DNA from: Carallia brachiata
Taxonomy: Eukaryota > Streptophyta > Magnoliopsida > Malpighiales > Rhizophoraceae
Length of the DNA: 64,000 nucleotides
Reading direction: 5' to 3'
NCBI GenBank assembly: GCA_021464245.1
Contig: JADCRB010000001.1
Location: forward strand, 3,330,829-3,394,828
In this document: one piece after another, positions 45,469 to 57,795 of the stretch
Position numbering within the stretch: the stretch's first letter is position 1
How the letters are laid out: each line of letters starts with the position of its first letter
Position numbers and translations under genes: made by a program
Notes under the pieces: model-generated
What the model saw: only the letters and a program-made list of their open reading frames with translations
What the model was told of the DNA's origin: nothing
Database searches by the model: none

Positions 45469-48400
45469 ATGAAAACGAAAAGAGAAGAGGATCAAGTTGA
45501 GGAACAAGTGTTGAAGAGGCGAAAAGTGCTTGATGAGTCGTCTCCCGCTGCATCCCCCACTCCGGTGCAGGCCATTGAGAACCCTCTTGTGCCTTACAAT
45601 GATGCTGACGAGGAGGACGAAGATGACAGGAGAGAACAAATTCGATCTGGTAGGGAGGATAGACGCGAAAGCCGGGGCGGGGACAATGGTTATTCGGTGG
45701 GAGAAGTGAATGAGAATGGTGACAATGATGATGGAGATTATGACGACATGTACGGATTGGAGTCGAATCAAGAGGTGCGTCGTAGCCAAATTGCGCCTCG
45801 CGAAGATTGCCCCTATCTGGATACTGTTAATCGTCAGGTACAGAGCTGGATTGAATCTGTGGGTTTTGGTTCTGGAATGGTTATGTGTATTATATTCTTT
45901 TAGACATGAATGTCTTGTTTTGCAGATGTTGGATTTTGATTTCGAGAAGTTCTGCTCTGTCTCGTTGTCCAACCTGAATGTGTATGCCTGTTTGGTCTGT
46001 GGAAAGTACTACCAAGGAAGAGGGAAGAAATCCCATGCATATACGCATAGCCTTGAGGCAGGACATCATGTGTACATCAATCTCCAGACAGAGAAAGTTT
46101 ACTGCCTTCCTGATGGATATGAAGTTATCGACTCTTCCTTGGATGACATACGACATGTTCTGAACCCAAGGTCTCTCTCTCTCTCTCTCTCTCTACATGC
46201 ATTTGGTTTTATAATTCGGTCCATCTCTGTTCCTTTGGAGTTTCCACATCTTACGGTTGTTCATTCACATCAATTGAACTCTTACTTTAAAAACTTTGCA
46301 TCAATCTGTGTGTTTTTATCTGCTCAGGTTTACTAAAGATCAAGTTGAACAGATTGAAAGAAACAGGCAGTGGTCCAGAGCACTTGATGGATCTGATTAC
46401 CTCCCTGGAATGGTACCCCTCTAATCTCGCATTTTGAATCGTGATTCAACCATAGTTGTGTTATTAAATTTTCTGTTGATCTTAGATTTGTGCTAACATG
46501 CTAGCATAGGGCCCTTAAATGTTTTAATTCTGTCTTCTTGTTTGATTCTGCAAATTTTAAGGTGGGTCTGAATAACATCAAGGAAACAGATTTTGTCAAT
46601 GTTACAATTCAGTCCCTAATGAGAGTGACACCATTAAGGAATTTCTTCCTCATACCTGAAAACTATCAGCATAGCAGGTCCCCTCTTGTTCATCGTTTTG
46701 GAGAACTTGCTAGGAAGATTTGGCATCCTCGGAACTTTAAAGGACAGGTTTGGTACTTGCAATGGCTTCATTTAAGTAGTTGTTAAATCTATGTTTCTAA
46801 ACCTTTGTCTTTGCAGGTGAGCCCACATGAGTTTCTTCAGGCTGTTATGAAGGCCAGTAAGAAACGATTTCGCATAGGACAGCAGTCTGACCCTGTGGAA
46901 TTCATTGCATGGCTTCTTAATACACTGCATGCGGAACTCAAAACTTCAAAGAAAAGTAGCATTATTCACGAATGCTTTCAGGTACTGTCTTTCTGCCTTC
47001 CCTTTTCATGCATTTTTCTAGTCTTCTTTTTTTCCGTAATTTTTTGTCCTGTTGTTCTTCATGTTGAGGCAAGTGACTCTTACATAGTTACTTTTCCCTT
47101 TTTTTTTTAAAAAAAAGTTCTGCTTATCTAAAACTTTCTATGCTTTGTAGGGGGAATTGGAGGTTATGAAAGAAATGCCCAACAAAACTATTGCTGAAAG
47201 AAAAGAAAATGGTGATGACCACAATGCTATTACAGATGGTGGCAGTGTTCCTGGCATTGTAACAGAAACATATAGAATGCCATTCTTGATGCTTGGATTG
47301 GATTTGCCGCCACCTCCTCTCTTCAAAGATGTGATGGAGAAAAATATAATACCACAGGTACTTGTTTCGCTCTGTTGGTAAGAATTATCTAGGTTGACGA
47401 CTGCCTAACACAAACCTGCTTGATGGTATTAGATATATGGCATGTAGATTTTTGTGTTGTATATTCTGCCCTGGGATTTCAATCTTGTTTGATGTGTATC
47501 TTGCACTGGCAGTTTGCTCATCCCGAATTATGAAAGTCGGTGGCTATACAGTGATTTCACATAGATGAATTAAGATGATGTAGCTAAGTGCTGTCTTGAA
47601 TTTTCATTTCCATGTAATTGTACATGATTCTAAACAAAATGTAGTTTAAATGAATTGTTCTTCAGCATTTCATCGTTTTAGAATTTGTTATGTACACAAT
47701 TTGTCCAGTTATCTGTTTCTTCTGAGCATTTCCGGTCCTGATGTTCTTGTGCACTTGTTCTAGGTTCCTTTGTTCAATATACTGAAGAAATTTGATGGCA
47801 AGACTGTGACTGAAGTTGTTCGTCCTCGTCCAGCCAGGATGAAGTATAAAATCACCAAATTGCCACAGTATTTAATACTGCACATGCAACGTTTTAAGAA
47901 AAATAACTTTTTCATTGAGAAGAATCCAACATTAGGTAAGCTTTTCTGGTGTTTTCCATGATGAAACTAGAACATTGCACACAAGGAACTTAGTTTGGCT
48001 TTCTGTAGTCATAAGCTGAATGATTTTATCATTGCAGTTAACTTTCCTGTGAAGAACTTGGAGCTTAAGGAGTATATTCAAGATCTTGACGATAATGGAA
48101 AGTTGCGCTCCAAGTATGATTTGGTTGCCAACATAGTTCATGATGGAAAACCCAATGAAGGTTTCTACAGAGTTTTCGTGCAACGGAAGTCAGAAGAGCT
48201 ATGGTAATTCTGAAGAAACTATGACACAGACTAGGTTGACCAAGCTAACTGATTTATAATATGCATCCAAAAGCTGATTTGGCAATAAAATACTGGGATT
48301 TAAAGCAAAACTGCCCACTTGTTATTGTTTTCATATCATCCTGCGGCAGACTTGGTCAATCGTCATTTTCCGTTACTCTTTCCAAGTCCTTTGCATCCAT

Positions 48401-48558
48401 GTGAACAAAGTAACTACAGTATGTTCTAATGGATTTTGTAACGAATGTTATCTAGGTACGAGATGCAGGATTTGCATGTTTCAGAAACTCTTCCTCAAAT
48501 GGTTGCACTCTCTGAGGCATATTTGCAGATATATGAGCTGCAGCAACAGCAACACTAA
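45469..48558 (+). CDS. USP39: U4/U6.U5 tri-snRNP protein USP39/Sad1-like
   Basis: Pre-mRNA splicing factor, an inactive relative of ubiquitin-specific proteases that helps assemble the tri-snRNP in the nucleus. Nine exons: 45469-45837, 45926-46170, 46328-46412, 46562-46747, 46817-46981, 47151-47357, 47764-47935, 48038-48203, 48456-48558. Every phase closes, giving 565 residues. An acidic, Arg-rich N terminus is followed by a UBP-type zinc finger in exon 2 (YACLVCGKYYQGRGKKSHAY, then EAGHHVY), then the protease fold. The usual Cys box is replaced by GLNNIKETDFVNVTIQSL, with no Cys, and the His box reads NEGFYRVFVQR without the His, as in known USP39/Sad1 proteins. A (CT)n run starts intron 2. 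The frame is unbroken. In Arabidopsis the equivalent gene neighbours a SWIB gene, as here. Confidence 0.93.
46171..46193 (+). repeat. (CT)n microsatellite at a splice donor
   Basis: About 11 CT units directly follow the exon 2 donor of the USP39-like gene (CCAAG/GTCTCTCT). The first T of GT is part of the repeat tract. Confidence 0.8.
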
Positions 48559-50429
48559 AGGCTAGAAAGAGACTTGCAACTCCCGAAAATTGTCAAGTAG
48601 GATTATCATGAGAAGGCAATATTTTTCTTTCGAAGTAGCAGATCCCCTATGTGTTGATAACTGTCGAATGTAATCCACATCTCTTTTGTTGTTGATGTTG
48701 TAAACGTCGATCAATTTTGGACAGTGAAATCTTACATTTTTTGAAGCAGGAAATTCACACTAAATTATACATATTTGTGTTTAAGTATTTATTTGATGTG
48801 CAAAAAATTGCAAATACTAGAAGCCATAATGTTGAAAGGCCATCGAACTGAAACATGTAGTTTTATTGCTTGGTGCCACTCAGGTTTGATAATTAGCGTG
48901 TTATTGCCTCGCACTGGGAAAGTTCACAGCCGGCGAGGCTTTCTAATGAATTGGAGTTGTGTACTCCCGGAATTATGCAGACATGCCAGCTGGCATTCTT
49001 CATGTTTGCGCGTGCCATTGCTTCTCCAAGATGATGCTTCATTGTATCAAACAAACTCTGTCGTAAATGTTGCTGGTTTTGTCTTTATGGGCTTAGGCCG
49101 TTGTAGTTGCAGGCGCTTTAATTTTGAGACAGAAATACTTAAGGATTAAAGTGGAATCAAAATAATATAAATTGGTAAATGATTAAATTTGAAAAAAATA
49201 TAGATAAGTTGTAAGATAACTAGAATTAAAAAAAAAAGATAAGTTATTAAATATCGTTAGATAGAGTGCGTGATTATATTGGTATCACTTAAAGTACGCT
49301 TTAAGTCGTGTAAATGAAATGAAGGGTTTTTGAAAATACGATAATAGGCTGCTGGGTTTGAATGGGGTGACGCTGATTGACCCATCGAATTTTGGGTGGC
49401 CGTTCTGCGGGGTACGTGCTTACGCTGAGAAACTTTGGCTGTCGCTGGCTGCCGACGATGGGTAATAATCACAAGTAATCTGGAGGGAGGAGGTTAGATG
49501 GTTAGCCACTTATCTGTGCCATGTAAACTATAGATTCTGCGACTTCCCTTAGAACTTGTGCGTCGGCAAACCTAATCTTGTTGGGCGCTATGTGTCATAT
49601 TCCCTCGCTCTCTATTATGCTAATAATAAATTTAGATGCAGATAAATATAGTAATATAAAGAGGCATTTTTTCTTTTTTTTTTTTTTAAACAACCTAAAG
49701 ATGCATTTTTTCATTTACATTAAATAAACCCATTTTAATTGTTTGCTGGAAAGATAATTTTTTTAAATAAAGTATAAATTGATTTGAATGCGAGAAGTTC
49801 CCCGAAAATCATGAATCCGAAAGGTTTCCCGTGTAATAGGCATGGAACTGCGACACATTTATTGTGATCTTTGGAAAAAAAAAAATATATATTATAGTGG
49901 TCATCAGATTTATGAATCGATTTTTATATCGTTTATATTTTTATTTAACTTTTTCTCATAAGGAGGACCTCAATGAAGTACTGTTGAATCTAAACGAGTC
50001 TCTTCTAAATTTAACGTCAGTGTTAACGAGTTTAAAATTTAATATTATATTTATACATAAATTCTCTTTTTTACTCGAGGAGAAAGCTCTGACGTTGAGA
50101 CTTAAATTTGAGTTACCGAAGTTAGATTTTAAATTTGAGTTAATGCTAACAAAAAAAAAAAAAAAGGTTAAAATAACATCAGACTATTACCGCTCAAAAA
50201 AAACACATCACAGTACCGTAAAACTATCACCTACCGCAATTTTTTTTTTTTATCTTTGCTTTGTTTAACCATTAAAATTTCATATGCCTATTACAGACCC
50301 AATTACGATATTATTGTCTACTGCCGGAACAAACCAATAATCAGAAAAAAAAAAAAAACCAAAAAAAACAAAAAAACAAAAAAAAAATTAAAAGGTAGGG
50401 GGGCATAGGTGGGTTAATTTGTGATCCAA
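48559..50429. other. Intergenic DNA between USP39-like and BAG5-like genes
   Basis: The first few hundred bases are the likely 3' untranslated region of the splicing gene. A 124-codon frame at 48775-49149 has no family features. The remainder is AT-rich with poly-A near 50150-50165 and 50346-50388. Confidence 0.45.
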
Positions 50430-51092
50430 TTATGGCTCATGGAGAAATCTCTGCAAGCATCTGAACCCAAGATGATCGCAAAACCTCTCCATCTCCTCCC
50501 CACCTGTGTCTCTGCAAAACTCCTCCTCCTCCCCCAACACGTCATCAAAGCCCCTGCACAGCCCACCGTCACAACCGCCACCATATGGGTCCCACTCCCA
50601 CCCGCCATAATATTCACTGCCACCCACAATCTTTGCTTCGCATATGCCGTCCAGGATCTCCTGCAACCCCACGATCCTACGGCTCACCTTCCTCCTGGCC
50701 TCCCTCACCGTCTGATCTACCCCGGGCACCGAGTCCAGCCTCAGAAGCAACCTCATCAGCGCCTCGTTCATTCTCAGCCTCTCTTTCTCATTACTCCTCA
50801 CAGCATCCACTGTCTCCTGCCTCTGGATTAGCCGTTGCAGCCGATCGGCCTCAGAATTGACGGACGAGATCGTTTTGTAAAGTTTACGGATTACGTGGGC
50901 CCTGTAGGCAGATTGGATCTTGGCGGCAGCGTCCGATTGGGGTAGATGGCCGGCGATGGGGATAGGAGAGGAAGGGGGCTCGATGATGGGTATTTCCGTA
51001 GTTGTTTGGGGGTTAATTTGGTCATCGTGGAAGGTGTAGGTCACAGTAGTGGTAAAGGAAGAGAAGTAGCCGAAACTGCGTGAAGGTTTCAT
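50430..51092 (-). CDS. BAG5: BAG-family co-chaperone, BAG5-like (IQ plus BAG domain)
   Basis: Single-exon gene, 220 residues, close to the size of Arabidopsis BAG5, a mitochondrial calmodulin- and Hsc70-binding regulator. A calmodulin-binding IQ motif sits at about residues 54-71 (AAKIQSAYRAHVIRKLY). A helical BAG domain follows at about 75-150 (SEADRLQRLIQRQETVDAVR ... LLLRLDSVPGVDQTVREARR). The Gly/Tyr-rich and acidic C-terminal part ends EEMERFCDHLGFRC. The N terminus (MKPSRSFGYFSSFTT) is basic and Ser/Thr-rich, as for a mitochondrial targeting peptide. The frame is intact. It lies just downstream of fumarylacetoacetase in the same orientation; the Arabidopsis orthologues (At1g12060 and At1g12050, from memory) are also neighbours. 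Confidence 0.9.
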   Translation of the reverse strand: MKPSRSFGYFSSFTTTVTYTFHDDQINPQTTTEIPIIEPPSSPIPIAGHLPQSDAAAKIQSAYRAHVIRKLYKTISSVNSEADRLQRLIQRQETVDAVRSNEKERLRMNEALMRLLLRLDSVPGVDQTVREARRKVSRRIVGLQEILDGICEAKIVGGSEYYGGWEWDPYGGGCDGGLCRGFDDVLGEEEEFCRDTGGEEMERFCDHLGFRCLQRFLHEP

Positions 51093-51897
51093 CGGAGGCC
51101 CTGTGGTAGAAGAAACGCAGACGCAGTGCGGACAAAGCAGAAAAGTGATGAGAAATTTCTGAAGGAGATGGGTTCTGTGTGCGTGACTCTGGGCTTGTAA
51201 TTTGTAAAGACTAAAGATGGGGGCTTGTGAAAGAGCTGCACATGAACTTAAGAGTCACAGTGCTCGGTTGGTAAATTTGCTTCCGTCGGGTGATTAAACA
51301 GGATGTTCAAATGGAGAATTATTTCGATTCCTGTTTACAGGTTTTGATTGATATACTTGTGGCCCACTTTTTTTTTTAATTAAAAAAAAGAGCTTGTGTT
51401 TCTTGAATGATCTTCGGCGGGTGACATGCATCGGTCCGTTTCCTGTGGGGACCCTCGGCTTTTTGCTTTGCTTTTGATGAGGGTCCCTGTTTTTTTTTTA
51501 TCATGAATGTCGCCCTACTCTCCGACCAAATTATATTACACATAGATCATATAGTCTAATTGGTAAAAATTGCTGGACTTTGTGAACGCACTATGTTTTG
51601 GATTGTTCCCACCGTCATGGATGTAGAACGTTCAATTTTTTAGGGTAATTTTCATTAATTAAATTGACATTAGAAAGTAAATCTGAAACCGGGGAGAAAC
51701 CGCCGTGGTTTTCACCTAGTATTTTGATGGAAATAGCAGGAAAGGGATGGTTGTACATTTCACTGCTCTTTTCTTATTTTTACTTCCGCCCCAGACGAAA
51801 GATCCGTTAATAGGCAAATGGAGAACGGTCCATGGTGAAAGGGAACAGGGGAATTACTTCAGGTACATGCTGATATGGGTACCAGAAAACAGCAATT
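51093..51897. other. BAG5 upstream region and FAH 3' flank
   Basis: No coding exon. A stretch at 51551-51615 (tagtctaattggtaaaaatt, then ttttggattgttccc) resembles the A and B boxes of a decayed tRNA-derived repeat, but lacks clear ends. Confidence 0.4.
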
Positions 51898-54800
51898 TCA
51901 ATATGGTAGTGATGGAACAATTTTTCCCGAGCATGTCCCGAAGCCAACAACATATCCATCTCCCTGGAAAAATTGTCAAGCCATTGTTGGCAATTCGAAC
52001 GTTAGAAAAGAATGGAATGCAGCGGTTGCAGGGATCTCAAAACAAGTGCTATTGTGAATCAAAAGCTCATGAAACTATCACTAAGTAACTCCCGAAAAAT
52101 TCCAGCTCAAGCCCAATGAGAGACAATGATGACATGCAGGAAAAGGACTTTTTTGAAGGAATAATCGTAATGCAACTTCAGAAATATGCAACATCAGACA
52201 AATAGGGCATCCATATGATGGTTGCATGCCATATGTAGGCAACGCATGCATGATCCCACAGCATGAATGAACAAAAGTAGTAGTAACACACTTAGGAAGA
52301 ATGAGAAAGGATTACAGACCTTGGAGAAACCACTAAATATAACTTCATCTCCATCTTCTAAGAATTTTCTCTCCGTCCCATCTAATGACACTGGTTTTTG
52401 TCCATTCCATGTTAGCTCCAACAAAGATCCCAAAGAATCTGGCTCCTGTACAAAAATTACAAGGCATCTGATGTTCAATACAGGTTCAACTTACCTCCAG
52501 AAGTCTGATTTATCTCAAAGAATAGTCATACTATGATAAATAAAATATACACTTCAGACATCTGCATAAAAATAAAAATAGATAAGAGCAAAGCCATACA
52601 GGTCCACTGATAGTCCCAGTTCCCAACAAATCGCCTGGCCTTAAGTTGCAACCATTCACTGTATGATGTGCAAGCTGTTGAGTCAGGGTCCAATACCTGT
52701 CATACAAATTAAGCAAATTCGCCATAAAATATATACATGAGCAGCAAATCAATAATGAGGGGAGGGGGGGTGGAAAAATAAGAAACCCAAAATGAATACA
52801 CTTCCTTGTGACATGGATCTTTCAAGAAAAAACGAAAACAGAACAATTGTTAAATGTATTTGCTGGGCAATTTAAGCTCCTATCAGTAGAAATAATTATG
52901 ATACCCTCTAGGAATATGGTACTAATGTTAAAGTTGGTACAGTATGTAAGATTTTACTTTTTCCTAACACCATTTAAGTCATGAAATGTTTAATGATATG
53001 GATATATTTGAAACTTGGAACACTAAAAAATTAATGGCAATTTTAACTGAGCAAGATATGAGGTGCCTTACAAGTGCTTCAAGTTACTTCTCGTCACCAC
53101 AGGTGAACCTTGTTGTCCTGCTGGTTTGATTCGAACCTTAAACATAAAGGCATGCTAATCAATACCATGATATCTCCAGATTATGTAAGATAAAATTTTC
53201 TGCAGCCAGAAATGAACTTCAGCATGTCACAGAACAGCAATATACTTCATGACATCCTGAGCAATATATGAAGAGTCAGAAATGCTCCTGTGCTACCTCT
53301 AGTGACACGTCGTAGTTCTTTGAAAACTTCTCAGACAGGTAGGGTAAGGGTTTGGGATCCTGCAGTCAGATGATGCATAACACAGCATGATACTGAGGCA
53401 GAAAATTCAAATGAAACCAGCACAAATGATTTTCTATGTTTTCAAACAGTCAATACCTGTTTAGGGGCATCACAAGCAAATGGCTCTAGAGCATCAAGTG
53501 TCACAATCCAAGGGGATATTGTGGTACCTAAACATAAATTAAGAACCATAAGGTCCCTATAGTGGTGTATGGCTAAAGAACAAAGATTGCTACATAAGTT
53601 TGATCATACATGCAAGCAATATTAACTGGCCACAGTTGCAGAAATGAGTTCAAATGTGCTATTGAGTTCAAAAGATGGCCAAGTAAGTTTTGAATTTCAT
53701 GGACAATAAAGATTTGAATTTCTTACTGAAACTCTTGCCAAGGAAAGGCCCAAGAGGAAAAGATTCCCATGCTTGAATGTCTCTAGCTGTCAAATTTTAC
53801 TTCTGATATTTAGTATTAGAAAGATACATGAAGGCTCGTACATGAAAATAAAGCATGAAAGCAATCCATACCACTCCAATCATTCATTAATACAAGCCCA
53901 AATATATGATCTGCAGCTTCATTAATATCCACAGGTTTTCCTAATTCATTCCCACGACCAACTACAGTAGCCTGCAAGCAATACAAAGTACCATTGAGCT
54001 GGAGAGCAAACAAGACTAAAAAAAAACTAATGACAAGACAAAAGATGTATTTAGAACTAATGACAAGCTCCATAATAGCACAGCTCAAAAGAAAATTTAT
54101 CATGCATGGAAGCTTAGAGAAAAAATTAAAAAATAAATGAAGATAGTATCTGAAAATGCTAACCATTTCTAGCTCAAAGTCGATCTTCTGTGAAGGTCCA
54201 AAATTTGGTGTTGAGCTGCCAGTTGGAGCACTTTGACCTCTGTTGGCACATAAAATTGCAGAAACATGAAATGAAAATTTCAAGCCGGCACATATGAACA
54301 ACCAGACACATAACAACAAGAACAGACTGCTATTTTTCATCTCTCTTCCATATGTGAATTATCCACAACATACACAATGGAGTTAAGTTACAGAATGAGC
54401 AAAAATGGAAATAGGAGTATTTTTCCTGAAGGATAGTGGGAAGTAAAAAAGCTTAGATATTGGGAAGAACAAGTAAGGAATTCCAACCTTGGTCGCACAA
54501 TATCTGTTCCAGAGATTACTATAGACGAAGCACGTCCATGATAAGCAACAGGAAGTTGGTACCTGAAAGGGTATGCCAGATTTGGATGGTCAATTCTGCA
54601 ATTTGCATATTAGGAGAACGTTATGGATTCCTTACAAATGCCCATCAACATACCAGTTTCGTGGGACTGGAGTCTCTGGTCCTTGAAATATGATTCCACA
54701 ATTCTTTGTGTGATGGATCGATGAAAAGAAGTCTGTGTAGTCCCCTATCACGACGGGCAGGACCATTTCTACCTTGCTCTAAGAATTTACACACAGCACA

Positions 54801-56557
54801 CATATTACAGTTGCACTAATCTCCATGAAATTACATATTCAAAAACTCAAACAATTGTCTTACCATTGGCATTAGTGATTTCTGCCTCAAATTTGCATTA
54901 TCACGTAAAGTGGGTTCTGTCACTGCGTGAAAAGGCACAAATGTTTTTGCTAATCAGACTATCTCCATCCCATTGAACTTACCTTGCTATAGAAAAAAAA
55001 AAAAAGAATCCCCTGTTTCTCCAAAGTGCTCTAATGTACCAAATTACTCATTACTCATTGGACATTAATACTGTGTTTGGGAGGGGGCAAAGTGGGGGGA
55101 GGGAGAGGAAAGTGAGAGAATTAAGGTAAATTGTTGTGTTTGGAAAATGTTTGAAAAGTGGGGTAGAGAAAAGTTTCTAATTCCTCTAATCCTCCCTATC
55201 CCATCAAAACCAATCCTCCCAAAAATGGGAGGAAAGTTGTTAGTTCTCATACTAAATTTATTAAATGACTCAATTACCCTTACATAATTTAAAAATTACA
55301 ATTTTACTTAAACAAAATATCTTAATAAAATTTATTATGAAGAATAAAATTGTTATTTCAACATATTTTATATTTTTTTCCCCCACTTTTTACTATTTCC
55401 CAAACAAAAGAAATTTGTAATTTTCCTCCCTCCCATCACCTCTTTCCAAACACAAGAGAGGATAGAAAATATTCTTTTCCTCTAATGATCCTCTCCTCCA
55501 CTTTCCTCTCCCTCACTTTCCTCTCCCTCAAGAATTTTATCCAAATACAGTGTAAAATTAACTCAAATAAATACTTCTTTTAGAATGACTTTACTATGAT
55601 GAAAGAAACAAGCCATCACATGTTATGGTACGCTTACATGACAATAGCTTTTGAAGTGTAGCGCGAGCTTCCTTCCATGCGGGCCGTCCCATAGCTAAAA
55701 AGTTGTTCAAATTAGGCTGCATCAAATCAAAGCATAACAAACGCAAACAATTAGCTTTTATTTTCTCGCTCATATCAACAGGCAAAAATGATTTAAATTT
55801 CTCCACCAATATTTCTGAATTCAAGACTTCATTGGAAGTTTTTTTTTTTTTTTAAATTAATAACTTAAATTTAAATACGCACATGCCACTGAATCCGTCA
55901 TATGCATGATAAAAAGAACGCATTGCAATGACAAGTATTTCTGTTTAGTAGCCACACGCAAAAACTGTGGCTATGAGATGAAAATCAAATTTACGAATAC
56001 ACACGATGGATACACAATAATCTAAATTATTGGATAGAATACGTGTCTCGTGCCTCTTGTTAGACAAACTCATCAAACTTAAGAACGTGATTTACAATCC
56101 CTGATTCTTACTTTTCAAAAAGAGAAGCGAAAAGACAATTACAGTGTTTGGAAGTTTTTCTCTTTCCTTTTCTTCCAGTTTCTAAACAATCAAACGGTAG
56201 TTTGACCAACTTTTTGACTTCGATGGTCAGACTATCTAGAAAAAAGAAACGACACCGTTCTGCTAGAGATATTATATGGTATGACTGAAGTCATCTTTAT
56301 CCCACCGGCCACAGCGAAAAGACAAAAAGGTTCGATAAAAACTAAACACATACATGAAGGAAACAATCGGAGTCCTTGAGAATCGGACCGTTGAAAAGCC
56401 CGGCAAGAGCGATCTCGGAGAGGTCCAGAACATAGTCGCCGATAGCCACGCCCGGTCGAGCCGGCGAGCCCGGTTGGGGCCTGAAGACTCCGTATGGCAG
56501 GTTCTGAATGGGGAAGTGGGACTCCGGATGGACTTCGACGAAGGATTTCAATGCCAT
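51898..56557 (-). CDS. FAH: Fumarylacetoacetase
   Basis: Last enzyme of tyrosine breakdown: hydrolyses fumarylacetoacetate to fumarate and acetoacetate. Fourteen exons (minus): 56354-56557, 55638-55716, 54864-54922, 54654-54778, 54488-54562, 54164-54239, 53872-53971, 53727-53786, 53457-53527, 53297-53359, 53072-53136, 52600-52696, 52320-52445, 51898-51963. All phases close, giving 421 residues, normal for the family. The N-terminal SH3-like domain ([11 protein letters not shown]) precedes the catalytic domain. Metal and active-site motifs are all present: [79 protein letters not shown], and the C-terminal [13 protein letters not shown] 0.5 kb MITE-like element sits in intron 2. The product is probably cytosolic, as no targeting peptide is evident. 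Confidence 0.95.
55070..55557. mobile_element. MITE-like insertion in FAH intron 2
   Basis: The left end tactgtgtttggga and the right end tccaaatacagtgta are inverted repeats. Purine-rich gggagaggaaagtgaga on the left mirrors pyrimidine-rich tctccctcactttcctctcc on the right. An inner pair (gtgtttggaaaatg / cctctttccaaacac) adds a second fold-back. The interior is AT-rich. It lies wholly inside an intron and leaves the exon phases untouched. Confidence 0.6.
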
Positions 56558-56599
56558 TCTTTTCGACAGCCAAAGAGATTTACAAAAAAAACGGCACCG

Positions 56600-57770
56600 T
56601 ATACATGAGGCTGCGTCGGGTACGACGATACTATACACAGAACAATGGAAAGAAGAACAGATGATAGTTTTATTGCTGCAAGAAATGGTATGATATTTAC
56701 TGGGGCATTTATTGCCACGAGAAATGGTGTTTGTTGGGCACAGTTCGGAGCTGTTTGGTAGGTAGCAAATCTTACGGCCGTCTGTGCGTAAATTGTTGGT
56801 TCGCGAAGAGTAGATGGATGGCCACCGGTCCGTCAAATTGGATTCTCCTCGGTTGTCACGTCCACCGCGTCGCGAAGTCTCTGCTGGGAAAGACTGTCTG
56901 ACATCTGCACATCTTCACGTGGGCATTATGCTCGCGGACTTGCGACGCTTTCAGCGCCGGTTTGGTTTGTAAGTAATATGAAAAATATTAGAAACACAAT
57001 TACTATTTACTTTTTTAATTATTTTATTTTTCCACAATTTTTTTCTTTTTCAATTTGTTACATTTTAACACATTTTTACTCCGGTTGCAACTCAGTTTTT
57101 TTTTTATAAATAATTAAGGATCCTAAGAGTATCGGTCATTGTATGTGCAAGTTAAGACTAAGGCTTAGTTGTTGATGTATTATTTAACTATTTTTATAAA
57201 ATAAACTTGTCACTAGAGTGTTTATTAAATCAAATGAGTTTTAATGTAGACAACTAAGTGATTATTAAATCTGTAACTCGCTACTACACTTCAATCCTTA
57301 CTTTATTTTGAAGCTACATCTAGCTTATTTGTCAAAGAAGAGTGCACGTAACTTAAGTTACGTGTATAAAAATATGCTAATTTACCATCAAATTTCTAGT
57401 TTAAATAGTTGAAAGTTGCTAATAGAAGCTTTAATAATAAACAATTTATATAATTTAATCTATTTTATGTTAATATGCAAGAAGTTTTATATTGCATCAA
57501 CATTTTTTAAATATAAGATCCTACCTCAACGGTTTACTTTATATTAAATAAATTTTACCTCTTCCATAATTTAAATTTTTGCTAAATTTTAAAAATTAAA
57601 TCCTACAATGATATTAAAAAGTTATGATTTTTCAAAATAGTTTAAGAAATAATGATTAGTAAAGAAATAAAAATACTGAATTTTATACTATTTTTTATAG
57701 TTAAAAGGGAGTTTTTAAATTAAAAAAATTAAAATAAAATCTCACTTAAAAAAATAGAAATTATTTGTAT
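56600..57770. other. Upstream DNA of fumarylacetoacetase
   Basis: About 300 bases of moderately GC-rich promoter-like sequence, then AT-rich DNA without a recognised gene. Confidence 0.45.
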
Positions 57771-57795
57771 CTTAAAAAAGAGCGTTCTTCTTTAT

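Noticed and set aside
48775..49149. 124-codon frame downstream of the USP39-like gene
   Set aside because: No recognisable motif, and no promoter or splice pattern. It lies where the 3' untranslated region and flank are expected.
49864..50268. 134-codon AT-rich frame with a Lys-rich end
   Set aside because: Composition-driven (Phe, Leu, Lys, Asn), ends in poly-A, and shows no domain.
51551..51615. Possible tRNA gene
   Set aside because: A- and B-box-like words are present but stems do not pair and there is no acceptor arm. At best it is a decayed tRNA-derived repeat.
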